A stretch of 43,311 nt of DNA from Nostoc linckia z4. Lineage in GTDB: Bacteria > Cyanobacteriota > Cyanobacteriia > Cyanobacteriales > Nostocaceae. This document shows, in pieces, positions 1-8,010 of the stretch (the stretch's first letter is position 1; each line of letters starts with the position of its first letter). The stretch covers positions 1 to 43,311 of the forward strand of contig NZ_LAHA01000068.1 of NCBI RefSeq assembly GCF_002608075.1. The letters are read 5' to 3'. Under the pieces are notes generated by a model, which was not told the origin of the DNA, did not search any database, and saw only the letters and a program-made list of their open reading frames with translations. Both the position numbers and the translations under genes were made by a program.

Positions 1-1
1 C

Positions 2-103
2 AAGATCGCCGGCATCACCGAAGAGATCATGCGCACCGCGCTCGATCAAGCGAAGGAAGGCCGCGCGCACATCCTCGGCGAAATGGCCAAGGCGCTCGAC
101 CAC
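2..103 (+). CDS. pnp: Partial polynucleotide phosphorylase (foreign, chimeric end)
   Basis: Frame 2 reads KIAGITEEIMRTALDQAKEG and then HILGEMAKAL, the stretch just before the KH domain of bacterial polynucleotide phosphorylase, in a form typical of alphaproteobacteria. The codons are G+C rich, unlike everything after position 103. The match stops where the plasmid sequence begins: from 103 on the bases are identical to 43091 on. The two sequences share the short stretch CACCGAATAC at the join. The likely explanation is an assembly chimera between an associated heterotroph and the plasmid, not a real fusion gene. The open frame that runs from this piece into the plasmid gene is an artefact. 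Confidence 0.8.
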
Positions 104-323
104 ACCGAATACGGCTTGATTATCAAGGAAAAGCGACCAGGTACAACCTGCCTTTACCGTGTTGCACCCCGTCGTAATTGGTCTAACCCTATACCACCAA
201 ACACGCCAGATAGTACGGGTAGCTCAGACAGACCTATCCGCGATGAAGAAGTTATAGAGGATGTTAATGATACAAATGATGTACGGTTAGGTCTACCAGA
301 GCTAGGGGTTAGGTCTGGTAGAC
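103..323. repeat. Terminal redundancy, left copy
   Basis: These 221 bases are identical to 43091-43311. The base before the repeat differs on the two sides (CA versus CT), so the match begins exactly at 103. Overlapping ends of this kind show that the molecule is circular, with a unit length of about 42,988 bp. Confidence 0.95.
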
Positions 324-898
324 CTAACAGGTTAGGTCTACCAGACCTACTAAGTAAATCCAATAGAAGTAAATCCAATAAAGACTTAGAGCGGTCGGTG
401 GTGAAAAAATTGGAAGAAGAAAGCCAAGCCTCTCCCGAAATCCAAGCAACCCTAGATAGTCGCTTCCTTGTTAACAACCAGAAAGACTCTCCAACTAACG
501 AACAAACCAATTATGAGGGCCAAGGTTCCGCGCCGCGTGATAATGATTCTCAAAGCTGGCAATGCCCCGAACCGAAGTTACGCCGCGAATTCATGAAGTG
601 GCTTTCAGAAACCGCGCCTAGTATCCAGACCGCCCGACACGCCGCTAACTGGTGCAACAAGTACCCACAGGACGCTGATTTAGCCTGGGACGACTTCATC
701 ACCTCACGCGATCGCGTCTCTGCCCAAGTTGCGTCCTTTACCGTATGGGAAAGCGATCGTCATGAGATGTTAGTCCGCCAGTACAAATCGGCCTGCGTTT
801 CCGGTGCTGTATTTTTGGACAATTTCACCGCCCAAAACGCTGCCTGGTTGCAATGGGTGCAAGGCAACCATCCCGAATGGCTGGAAGATGTCGCGTAA
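103..898 (+). CDS. Plasmid replication initiator-like protein, 3' part
   Basis: This is the C-terminal part of the gene that starts at 42831. Joined across the circle (42831-43311, then 324-898) the reading frame is kept and gives 351 residues. The N-terminal half, seen at the other end of the window, is a winged-helix DNA-binding domain. The middle is a proline- and charge-rich linker encoded by iterons. The C-terminal part (from about residue 240) is a helical domain rich in Trp and Ala. dnaB follows 40 bp later on the same strand. A winged-helix protein with an internal iteron cluster followed by the helicase gene is the layout of phage lambda O-P, so a role as origin-binding initiator and DnaB recruiter is inferred. 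No catalytic motif is visible. Confidence 0.65.
285..345 (+). repeat. Iteron cluster inside the initiator gene (candidate oriV)
   Basis: Three 16-bp repeats of the form GGTTAGGTCTACCAGA start at 285, 307 and 330, so they are 22-23 bp apart, about two helical turns. The middle copy reads GGTTAGGTCTGGTAGA and also carries an inverted copy of the unit (TCTGGTAGACCTAAC at 314-328). Part of the cluster recurs in the terminal overlap at 43273-43311. They encode the R-L-G-L-P-type linker of the protein. Regular spacing is the classical sign of iterons bound by an initiator. Confidence 0.7.
352..380 (+). repeat. 15-bp tandem repeat next to the iterons
   Basis: AAGTAAATCCAATA occurs at 352-365 and again at 367-380, directly after the iterons. 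It is A+T rich compared with the iterons, as expected of a melting region beside an origin. It is still coding (S-K-S-N-R-S-K-S-N-K). Confidence 0.6.
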
Positions 899-938
899 TA
901 TTTCCGCAAAACATCGGACTTAATGGAGATTGTTGACA

Positions 939-2342
939 ATGACTGAAGAATTGGACTTTTCCGCAACAGGCGATCGCCTACCACCACAGAATATAGAAGC
1001 TGAAGAGGCGATACTTGGCGGCATTTTGTTAGACCCAGAAGCTTTTTTGCGAGTGAGCGACAAGTTAGTAGCTGATGCGTTCTATATCAGCACCCACAAA
1101 GACATTTACCAAGCCGCGGCTGCGCTGGCTGCCAAGGGTAAGCCAACTGACCTGCTGGCTGTTACCAATTGGCTTTCTGATAATGACTTGCTCACTCGTA
1201 TCGGTGGCAGAAATAAGCTGGCAAGTTTAGTTGATAGAACTGTCTCTGCGGTCAATATTGACGCTTTGGCTGGCTTGGTTATGGATAAGTACCGCCGCCG
1301 CCAGTTAATTAAGGCTGGTAATGAAATTGTGCATCTGGGCTATGAAACCCAAGCCGAACTGCCAGAGGTGCTACAACGCGCCGAGTCAAAGGTCATGGAT
1401 GTAACTGGCGATGCGTTCGGCGAAACCGAACCCACAGCACTGGATGAAATCATGATTGATGCATATTCCAGGATTGAGGAACGCAGCCAAGCAACAGAGG
1501 ATAGTAGCAAGCGCGGCTTCCCTACTGGATTCTACGACCTTGATACCCTACTCAACGGCGGCTTTAAACGCGGCAAACTCATTACTATAGCTGCCCGCCC
1601 TAGTTGCGGTAAATCATCCTTCCTGGGCAATGTAGCCATGAATATGGCGCACTCTGGCTACCCTTCGGTAATTTTCTCGATGGAAATGGACAAGGAGGAG
1701 TGGGGCGATCGCTTCCTGGCTCAGGATGCTGGCATCGAAAGCAGTTTTTTACAATCAGGCAAAGTTAGCGGCAATCAATGGGAGTCTCTTTCTAGAAGCG
1801 TGGGGCGTTTGGCTGAACTACCCATTTTTATTGATGACGACCCATACTTAACTGTTACTGCTGTCCGCGCCAAAGTTAAGCGCCTCATCGCCAAGCATGG
1901 TCAGTTAGGGATGGTTGGTATTGATTACCTGGGCTTGATTGACGGCATCGATACCAGCAGCAGCAACCTAGCTTTTTCTATTGGTAAAGTTACCCGCGCC
2001 CTTAAGCAGCTAGCGCGTGAATGCAGCGTCCCAATTGCGCTTCTGTGTCAGCTTAATAGGGCTGTAGAAGGAAGAACGAACAAACGCCCCACACTTGCAG
2101 ATTTGCGCGACTCAGGGCGAATTGAGGAGGACAGCGATATTGTTATTACCCTTTACCGGGACGAACTCTACGACCAGCAGTCCGTTGACAGAGGGGTAGC
2201 AGAGGTCAGTATAGTTAAGCACCGAGGCGGTGCGACTGGTACGGTGAGATTATTGTTTGATGGGCAATTCACCTTATTTAAGAACCTTGCACGAGGTCGC
2301 AACGACAGCCCGCCTAGTCCGCCAACGTTACGAGTCGTGTAA
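939..2342 (+). CDS. dnaB: Replicative DNA helicase DnaB
   Basis: A 467-residue protein, the usual length of DnaB without inteins. The N-terminal domain begins PPQNIEAEEAILGG, the standard DnaB start. The RecA-like domain has a Walker A at about residue 219-227 (ARPSCGKSS), a Walker B region (VGIDYLGLID) and the conserved block with CQLNR and DLRDSGRIEEDSDI. It moves along single-stranded DNA as a ring and opens the replication fork. ATG 939 was chosen because GGAG stands 11 bases upstream and the DnaB consensus starts soon after; TTG codons at 930 and 933 are possible but weaker. It follows the initiator-like gene closely, so the plasmid probably carries its own helicase-loading pair. Note that Walker A has Ser-Cys where many DnaB proteins have other residues. 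Confidence 0.96.
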   Translation: MTEELDFSATGDRLPPQNIEAEEAILGGILLDPEAFLRVSDKLVADAFYISTHKDIYQAAAALAAKGKPTDLLAVTNWLSDNDLLTRIGGRNKLASLVDRTVSAVNIDALAGLVMDKYRRRQLIKAGNEIVHLGYETQAELPEVLQRAESKVMDVTGDAFGETEPTALDEIMIDAYSRIEERSQATEDSSKRGFPTGFYDLDTLLNGGFKRGKLITIAARPSCGKSSFLGNVAMNMAHSGYPSVIFSMEMDKEEWGDRFLAQDAGIESSFLQSGKVSGNQWESLSRSVGRLAELPIFIDDDPYLTVTAVRAKVKRLIAKHGQLGMVGIDYLGLIDGIDTSSSNLAFSIGKVTRALKQLARECSVPIALLCQLNRAVEGRTNKRPTLADLRDSGRIEEDSDIVITLYRDELYDQQSVDRGVAEVSIVKHRGGATGTVRLLFDGQFTLFKNLARGRNDSPPSPPTLRVV

Positions 2343-2510
2343 ATGCTGAGTTATTGAGAATACGAACAACCCAAATTTCGCATGAGAAGCAAGAAAATAA
2401 TTGAGAGCATTGATTTGGGTTCCGCGATCGTAGTCAGCCTAAAATGTCTGAGATTAAAAAGCATGGCCAGAGAAACTAAGCAACACTCATATCGGGGAAG
2501 ATCTGGCGAA

Positions 2511-2642
2511 GATACTGTTGGCGAAAGTGTTACAAACTCATAAACAAAAGTGTTACAACTAAAAGCCGCAACCATAGATTCGAGGTTTGAGCTTGCGTAA
2601 TATTTTAAAATACAAACATGTATTACATTCGCCAACAGTATC
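2511..2642 (+). mobile_element. MITE family 1, copy A (132 bp)
   Basis: A non-coding 132-bp unit with inverted ends GATACTGTTGGCGAA and, on the other side, its complement TTCGCCAACAGTATC. The interior has two GTGTTACAA motifs and TTTGAGCTTGCGTAAT. The same unit with the same length occurs at 22796-22927 (opposite orientation) and 25046-25177, and a truncated one at 26532-26624. It is too short to encode a transposase, so it is a miniature inverted-repeat element moved by an enzyme not in this window. Confidence 0.85.
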
Positions 2643-2645
2643 GGG

Positions 2646-2661
2646 ATCTCGGCTCTATGCC
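2646..2661. repeat. Remnant end of MITE family 2
   Basis: ATCTCGGCTCTATGCC differs by one base from the right end of the 170-bp elements at 21683-21852 and 26663-26832, and the match runs on for two bases beyond. It directly abuts MITE family 1 copy A. The rest of the family 2 unit is not visible here, so it is either a relic or a chance match. Confidence 0.4.
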
Positions 2662-2669
2662 AAGTATAC

Positions 2670-2981
2670 TTACAGTCTTACCGTAATATAGAAACACGAT
2701 TCTCTACCTTGTCCGGGGTTCAATATTAAAACTCTGTACTTATCCGGGGGTAGTGGTCTTAATGTATATTGACTATTCCCCCCCCTAGTTAGTGCGTTTG
2801 GCTGTTTATAAAACAACTTCTTGACTGGATAAAGAACATCAACTTCAACATCGTAAGAATGATTAGGTCCGTAGTGAACGTGATCGCATACGAGGATGAT
2901 AGGTTCGTGCATAGAGCAGCTATACTTAGAACAATTATTATAGGGATCTTTACTATCTAACTCTTCTAAATATATATACAT
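2670..2981 (-). CDS. Hypothetical small protein
   Basis: Encodes 103 residues starting MYIYLEELDSKDPYNN. The ATG at 2981 has AGAGGA eight bases upstream, which is better than the upstream start at 3002. There is no signal peptide or membrane segment. The sequence is rich in Tyr, Asp and His with a C-C pair early on (C-S-K-Y-S-C). No family is recognised. It lies alone between the MITE-bearing spacer and the STAND gene, on the same strand as the latter but separated from its end by about 200 bp, so it may or may not be co-transcribed. Confidence 0.5.
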   Translation of the reverse strand: MYIYLEELDSKDPYNNCSKYSCSMHEPIILVCDHVHYGPNHSYDVEVDVLYPVKKLFYKQPNALTRGGNSQYTLRPLPPDKYRVLILNPGQGRESCFYITVRL

Positions 2982-3189
2982 TTTATTTTCCTCTCTATGC
3001 AATTCAATTTACAGTAGTTTCCTCTGCTGTGAGTAACAGGCTAGTTTTATTCTATCTGACTTCTGAACTATGCCTTGAAATAAATTGTGTCCTATTACAT
3101 TGGAAGGTTCTGTAATATTTGCTCCTTTTATTTTCATTCAACAATATCTTAGCCAGGGGGCTTACTATTAAATATCTGGTACATTATTT

Positions 3190-6100
3190 TCACGCTTGTT
3201 CTCCAAACTGTTTTTCTACTTCCTCGATAGTTTCTAAGACTTGGATGATTGCTTTATCACCACCTAGCTGAAAAATGACAGGACTCAAATCACCAAGGTT
3301 TAAAAGAAGTCGGTTGCGGTTGTTGGTGGCTAAAATGTGGAGTCCTTTTTTCCAAAGGTTATAGAGTTTATCAGGTTCTAGATGTTGAGATATAGCGATG
3401 ATCTTGTCTTTCCAGTCATTATTCTGATTTTTGTTTAAGTCATCATCTACCTCCCCTTTGTCATCAATATTTAAATTACGATCCACTTTCCATTTTTCTT
3501 CAGTATTTAAATACGGATAAAGTCCGCAGAAGGCCAAATTCTTATTCTTGTCATTAATTTGCTCTCTTGCTATATTCAGTGCTTTCTTTTTTAGACATTC
3601 TGTAGATAATTTTGGAGATATAATTCCCAAGCTTTTAGCTTTCTCTATATCGTCTGTATCGTCTGTAATACAGCTTTCTACTATTTCTAGAACTTCTAAT
3701 ACTTGTTGATCTGAAGATAGGTCAGGTAGCAGTCTCTTTATAGCAAGTGGGTAACAGAATTCGAGTTTAATTTTCTTCACTTCTTCTAATCGCTTTTCTC
3801 TAGGAAAAATAGAGGTGTAAAGCAGTTCAATTCTGATCAAATCATGACAGATAAAATTGTTATCGTTATTATCTAAGTTACTATTTTTTATTTCATTGAT
3901 AACATTCTGTTTCTGCTCTTCACGCAAATATGGAAAAAGACTACTTTTAACCCAGATTTGCAACCAGTTCTCCTTCGGAATCGTTTCCGCTTCATCCCAT
4001 GCCTCTTGTATTAGACCTACTTGCGCCAAATATGGAGATAATATTACAAGTGCTTCTGCTTTATCATTCTCACACTTAATTGATTTAGTCGCCTCAAAAA
4101 TATTTTGGATAAGGTTTGGTGGCTTTTTGAAATCGTGTTGTAAAAACTTGCATAGCGTTAAGGTTTGAACATCCTGATCATCCTGGTCATTTTGATCATC
4201 CTGATATTTGATTCTTTTCCTTGCGTCTAAAATTTTCTCGAGCTGCTCTTTGGATGCTTCTCGAAACAGCACATCGAAAATCGGATATTGATGTTCTTTT
4301 ATTTCAATTTTTAGTATGTTTTTATAAATATTTTCTATTTTTAAATGCTTTAGCAAAAGGGGAATTAATTTTGCTAAGACCATATCTAGCATCTCATATA
4401 ACTCTACTGCTTGGCAATTCTGGAGAACTTCTAATAAATAATTTTGTAAATCGTTTCTAAATTTGTCAGGAGCTAGTAGTTCAGGAGCTAGTATACTTAG
4501 AGCTTTAAGCAAGTTATTGTTAAGCAGACTATTTCGTATTGGTAGCAGATATTCAGGTGCTAATGGATTATTGTTTAGATAATAAGCAATCCAAGCCAAC
4601 GCTCTGGCTCGGTACTTTTCATCAGCATTTGTTCTTACCTCTTCCAAAATTTGGGGAAGTTCTGTGTCAGGTAAATCTGAAGCTAATGCAACCAGAACAT
4701 AAATTGGGTAATGTACCTTTTTAATCTCTTTAGCTTTATCCTTAAATTCTATGAGCAAATGTTTATTTTTCTCTTTATCTTTAGATAATAGTATAAGTAC
4801 CTGATATATAGACTTGCTTTTCCAATGTTCCTCTTTTTCTTTATCCTCAGTCTCTATTGCTGATGTTTCTTTGAGAGTACGTGGTAGAAACTCTTCCCAT
4901 TTAGTTCCTAACTTTCTCAAAGTATGGAATTGAAAATCAGCTTTATTACTATACTTTCTCAAAGTATGGAATTGAAAATCAGTCTTATTATTAGGACTAT
5001 TTTGTTTTACCCACTCCCAAGCTTCTTTTTTTATCTCATCTGGTAATTTGGATGGTAGTGTACCCCATGCTATATATGTATAGTACACATTTCCAATAGA
5101 CCGGATTGCTATTAGTGCCTCTTGTTGTAAGTTTTCTTGATGATGTGCTAACGCACATAGAAGAAGAGCCTTATGAAATTTATCAGCAGTTGTTTTAACT
5201 ATCTCACGAATTTTTTCCCCATAGCCTTGTGGTAAGGATTCTAAGGAACGTACTAGTGTTGCTAAAGTCTCTGGATTTTGTTGAGCATAATCCAAACCCT
5301 TAGTGTCACTCCATACCTTTTTTTGCACCAATGCCACCAATAGAGTGGCTGGAATACTTTCTGTTATGCTTTTAACAGAGGCTTGCATCAGGGCGTAACG
5401 ACATTGCAGCCCTAAAATTTTGATCCGATTCTCTGTATCAGACTCATTCCACGCTGCATTCGTCAGTTCCCAAGCACGAGCAACATCAGTTACAAAGTTG
5501 GTGGTTTGTCCCAAGCTCGCGCACGCCTCATACCAACCATTAGCTCCTGCTGGGGTTTCCTCTTGTAAAAGTTGATGTATCTGCAAAAGTTGGTTTGCTT
5601 GTTGGAAATGCCAAGTTAAATGAGCATGAATATAACCATCAGCAGGTAATGTATGCCATTGCCCTGATTGAGTTTTTTCTTGATAACGGTCTAATAATGC
5701 CGAATGAGCAGCGGGTAAACTGAATCCCAGTCCTGGTAGTTTTCCTGGTTCATTAGGGAATTTCTCTCCTCTAAGTAATCCAACAGCTACATCGTGCATT
5801 AAGTCATGTAGCCTGTAAGTTGGTTTTTCGTCAAACTGAATTGTTCCCGTTTGCAGTAATGCTTTAGACCGTAATTGACGTAATATTGTCAAAGCTTGTC
5901 TAGAATTAACACCCCAAAGCGTTGCCGCCATTGCATGGGTAATAGCTACATCTTCTGGTAAAACTCCAAACCAAGCAAATTGTTGTAATAATTCTGGAGT
6001 TAAAGAATTCAAACTGAGATTAAAAGAAGCTACTAGAGAATACTTTTTGCGCTTTTCTTCACTACTACAGTCTACAAATAAGTCAAGTGTATCTAAACGA

Positions 6101-6711
6101 GCTATTTCTGCTCTTAAATCTTCTAATAATTCTGACCACGTTATTCCATCTGCGATCTGCGCTGCTGCTAATTCTAACGCTAAGGGTAAATAACCAACTG
6201 TTTCTGCTAAAAGTTCCGCCTGCTGTTTTTCTGCTGGGGTAAATTGTCTCGGCTGTGGTTGACTTTCTAGAAGCTTTAGCGATTCGCTCTTTGTCATCAC
6301 ATCCAAATCATAGCGACTTGCCCCCAGGATTACAGCCTCTCGTGTGGTTACAAGTACACGACAACCAGCACCACCAACCTGAAAATATTCAACGTGTTCT
6401 GGATTCCAAGCGTCATCTACCACCAGCAAGACTTTTTTATCATTAAGTAATGTCTGCAAGTGTCTTTTCGCATCATCTGATTGAATGGGTTTATAGTTAT
6501 TATCTCCTAAAGCCAGAATCCAACTACTTAATAATGGCAACAAATCGGGTTCTTTACCTAAAGTTGCCCACAAAACCCCATCTGTAAAACAAGCTTTAAC
6601 ATCCCGATCATGGGCTATAGCCGCAGCTAATGTTGATTTACCAATTCCACCTAATCCATAAATGGCACTAACAACTAAAGTTCCTTGACTCTTTGTTTCT
6701 TGCCCCAGCAA
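3190..6711 (-). CDS. STAND NTPase (NB-ARC) with alpha-solenoid C-terminus; 3' part of a split gene
   Basis: The open frame gives 1173 residues from a TTG, but coding similarity starts 36 codons earlier, right after the TGA at 6820-6822 (the PPLPPNFVERP motif that normally precedes NB-ARC lies there). The NB-ARC core shows Walker A GLGGIGKST (about residue 20), Walker B VLLVVDDAW, a sensor block RVLVTTRE and the GYLPLALELAAA motif, followed by a winged-helix region with RLHDLMHDVA. From about residue 330 to the end it is a long helical, repeat-like solenoid, which in this class senses the trigger. STAND proteins oligomerise on ligand binding and act as signal or immunity switches. The effector-type N-terminal domain is in the upstream piece (6820-7260). 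As the gene stands it is a pseudogene, a readthrough gene or a sequence error. Confidence 0.85.
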   Translation of the reverse strand: MLGQETKSQGTLVVSAIYGLGGIGKSTLAAAIAHDRDVKACFTDGVLWATLGKEPDLLPLLSSWILALGDNNYKPIQSDDAKRHLQTLLNDKKVLLVVDDAWNPEHVEYFQVGGAGCRVLVTTREAVILGASRYDLDVMTKSESLKLLESQPQPRQFTPAEKQQAELLAETVGYLPLALELAAAQIADGITWSELLEDLRAEIARLDTLDLFVDCSSEEKRKKYSLVASFNLSLNSLTPELLQQFAWFGVLPEDVAITHAMAATLWGVNSRQALTILRQLRSKALLQTGTIQFDEKPTYRLHDLMHDVAVGLLRGEKFPNEPGKLPGLGFSLPAAHSALLDRYQEKTQSGQWHTLPADGYIHAHLTWHFQQANQLLQIHQLLQEETPAGANGWYEACASLGQTTNFVTDVARAWELTNAAWNESDTENRIKILGLQCRYALMQASVKSITESIPATLLVALVQKKVWSDTKGLDYAQQNPETLATLVRSLESLPQGYGEKIREIVKTTADKFHKALLLCALAHHQENLQQEALIAIRSIGNVYYTYIAWGTLPSKLPDEIKKEAWEWVKQNSPNNKTDFQFHTLRKYSNKADFQFHTLRKLGTKWEEFLPRTLKETSAIETEDKEKEEHWKSKSIYQVLILLSKDKEKNKHLLIEFKDKAKEIKKVHYPIYVLVALASDLPDTELPQILEEVRTNADEKYRARALAWIAYYLNNNPLAPEYLLPIRNSLLNNNLLKALSILAPELLAPDKFRNDLQNYLLEVLQNCQAVELYEMLDMVLAKLIPLLLKHLKIENIYKNILKIEIKEHQYPIFDVLFREASKEQLEKILDARKRIKYQDDQNDQDDQDVQTLTLCKFLQHDFKKPPNLIQNIFEATKSIKCENDKAEALVILSPYLAQVGLIQEAWDEAETIPKENWLQIWVKSSLFPYLREEQKQNVINEIKNSNLDNNDNNFICHDLIRIELLYTSIFPREKRLEEVKKIKLEFCYPLAIKRLLPDLSSDQQVLEVLEIVESCITDDTDDIEKAKSLGIISPKLSTECLKKKALNIAREQINDKNKNLAFCGLYPYLNTEEKWKVDRNLNIDDKGEVDDDLNKNQNNDWKDKIIAISQHLEPDKLYNLWKKGLHILATNNRNRLLLNLGDLSPVIFQLGGDKAIIQVLETIEEVEKQFGEQA
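4911..4982 (-). repeat. 42-bp tandem duplication in the STAND gene
   Basis: Bases 4911-4940 are repeated exactly at 4953-4982, a unit of 42 bp. In the protein this gives two copies of DFQFHTLRK in units of 14 residues. The frame is kept, so it is an in-frame duplication in the solenoid, probably recent because the DNA copies are identical over 30 bp. Confidence 0.85.
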
Positions 6712-6819
6712 AACTGCTTTTACTGCTTCATGGGGTAAGGGACGTTCTACAAAATTAGGTGGTAAAGGTGGTGCTTGTTGGGGAGTTGACTTTACCCGTT
6801 CCCCTTCGGGCGACTTCGG

Positions 6820-6822
6820 TCA
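6820..6822 (-). other. In-frame TGA that splits the STAND gene
   Basis: The upstream piece (7260 to 6823) and the downstream piece (6819 to 3190) are in the same frame and are separated only by this TGA. The upstream piece ends with S-T-F-N-I, a strand motif that in related proteins continues into the next domain. After the TGA come PKSPEGERVKSTPQQ and then the proline-rich lead to NB-ARC. No ATG or GTG with a ribosome site lies between the stop and the P-loop. Confidence 0.8.
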
Positions 6823-7260
6823 AATATTAAAAGTACTGCCTCTTTGGTCAATGGTTTGTGTTTGAGCCGCATTAATTGCTTTTTCCAAATTTTGAGTAAA
6901 ACTGGAAGGATATGATTTCTGAGATTTCTCTACAGCTTCTTTTATCTCTCTCAAGATTTCCGCCAAGTTTGGTGGTGGATTAGTTTCTGCTGCTGTTGCC
7001 AATTCTTGTGCAGCAGTAGCCACTTCAGGATTAGCCTTAGCAGCAGATTCTACTTCTACTACAGCTTTGCCATAATCTAGTGGTTGAGATGGCGCTTTCT
7101 CAATAGCAACTACAGTATCAGGAGAGTGTTTTTTCAAGGTAACTAAAAACTTACCAACTTTTTCCAATAAAATTTCTGTTCCCTTTTCGGTTGTTTTTTC
7201 TAAAACTTTAGTAGCAACTATATTACCAACAGCGATCGCACCAACAGTTAATGGCTCCAT
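6820..7260 (-). CDS. N-terminal effector-associated domain of the split STAND protein
   Basis: Encodes 146 residues starting MEPLTVGAIAVGN, with a hydrophobic first helix, a Lys-rich stretch (KVLEKTTEKGTEILLEKVG), then SPDTVVAIEKA and an Ala-rich helical region. This layout is common at the N terminus of cyanobacterial NACHT, NB-ARC and TPR proteins, where it is thought to pass a signal to a partner effector. ATG 7260 has GAGG upstream (AAGAGGTGTAG). It is in frame with the NB-ARC part, one stop codon away. A short degraded relative of its first codons lies at 13784. Read alone it could still be translated as a small protein. Confidence 0.7.
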   Translation of the reverse strand: MEPLTVGAIAVGNIVATKVLEKTTEKGTEILLEKVGKFLVTLKKHSPDTVVAIEKAPSQPLDYGKAVVEVESAAKANPEVATAAQELATAAETNPPPNLAEILREIKEAVEKSQKSYPSSFTQNLEKAINAAQTQTIDQRGSTFNI

Positions 7261-7788
7261 CTACACCTCTTAAGCGGCATCATATTTTATTATTAACACA
7301 TGGTTTTTGTTCTAAATTCCGCAATTAATGAAGAAAATCTTTATTTAGCTTATTCTTTAGGCTCATAGTTCAAGCTTAATTACACGAAAGGGCTATTATA
7401 TCGTTCACAACGCTCAAAACATAAGCCTGATAAAGCTTTTACCTTGTTTATGTTTTTCACAACGATACCAAGAAGTTCTCGGTTTTGACGATGCCTGTAT
7501 CTGTTTAAAGGGCAGCAGAAGCATCACCTAACACTTTACAGTGAAAGTTTGTCGCTATCTGGTACAGTATCCCTCACCAATCTAGAACTAGTGGCTTACT
7601 TTAATTACGTCATTAAACAAGTCGTCCTTATCTTTAAACAGCGATGCCAAAACTGGGTATTGAGCATCATTGTTGTTGTTGTTTTATTAAAATCTTTAGA
7701 ACGACATAAGGGCTATTTCGTGGAATAAACGGCGAAGATGATTGATTTCACGTTGTTAGAATTTCGTTGAATCTGCAATTAAGCGTGC

Positions 7789-7824
7789 TTCTACCTCTGC
7801 AATGAGAAATGAGCAGAGGTAGAA
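7789..7824. repeat. Perfect 12-bp hairpin
   Basis: TTCTACCTCTGC is followed after a 12-base loop by GCAGAGGTAGAA. It lacks a T tract on either strand, so it is not a standard terminator. It lies between the convergent ends of nothing recognisable; a regulatory or remnant role is open. Confidence 0.6.
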
Positions 7825-7905
7825 ATTTGCTCTCTTATGCTTGAGACAAGTCTATTAACTTGCGCCCGCTTCGGGTGAGCTACAGCCTAAGCATCCTCGC
7901 TCTTC

Positions 7906-7986
7906 ATAAATTGAACAAACCTTCGATACCCCACGATTTATAGTGTTGCCAAGACAGATACCCCAACTCATGTTTGTTCAATTTAT
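7906..7986. repeat. 15-bp inverted repeat with internal direct repeats, possible recombination site
   Basis: ATAAATTGAACAAAC at 7906-7920 is matched perfectly by GTTTGTTCAATTTAT at 7972-7986. The 51-bp interval has two GATACCCCA repeats (near 7925 and 7957). It sits 25 bp beyond the stop of the large recombinase gene, where an attachment site is often found. It could instead be a long-loop terminator of that gene. Confidence 0.45.
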
Positions 7987-8010
7987 TTTTGCTTAACCCC
8001 TAAGTCAGGA

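Larger units (their letters stand above)
7261..8010. other. 750-bp spacer with two inverted repeats, no gene seen
   Basis: No open frame with a convincing start was found. It contains the promoter side of the STAND gene, a 12-bp perfect hairpin at 7789-7824 and a 15-bp inverted repeat at 7906-7986 next to the end of the recombinase gene. No transposase or RNA gene is recognised. Confidence 0.5.

Noticed and set aside
29..102. N-terminal extension of the initiator gene from ATG 29
   Set aside because: These codons belong to the foreign pnp piece. The true start is at 42831 on the circle.
2351..2635. 94-residue frame on the minus strand
   Set aside because: It runs through MITE copy A, has no ribosome site and no protein-like composition.
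7401..7760. Possible IS remnant in the 7.3-8.0 kb spacer
   Set aside because: No transposase motif in any frame and no terminal repeats could be found.
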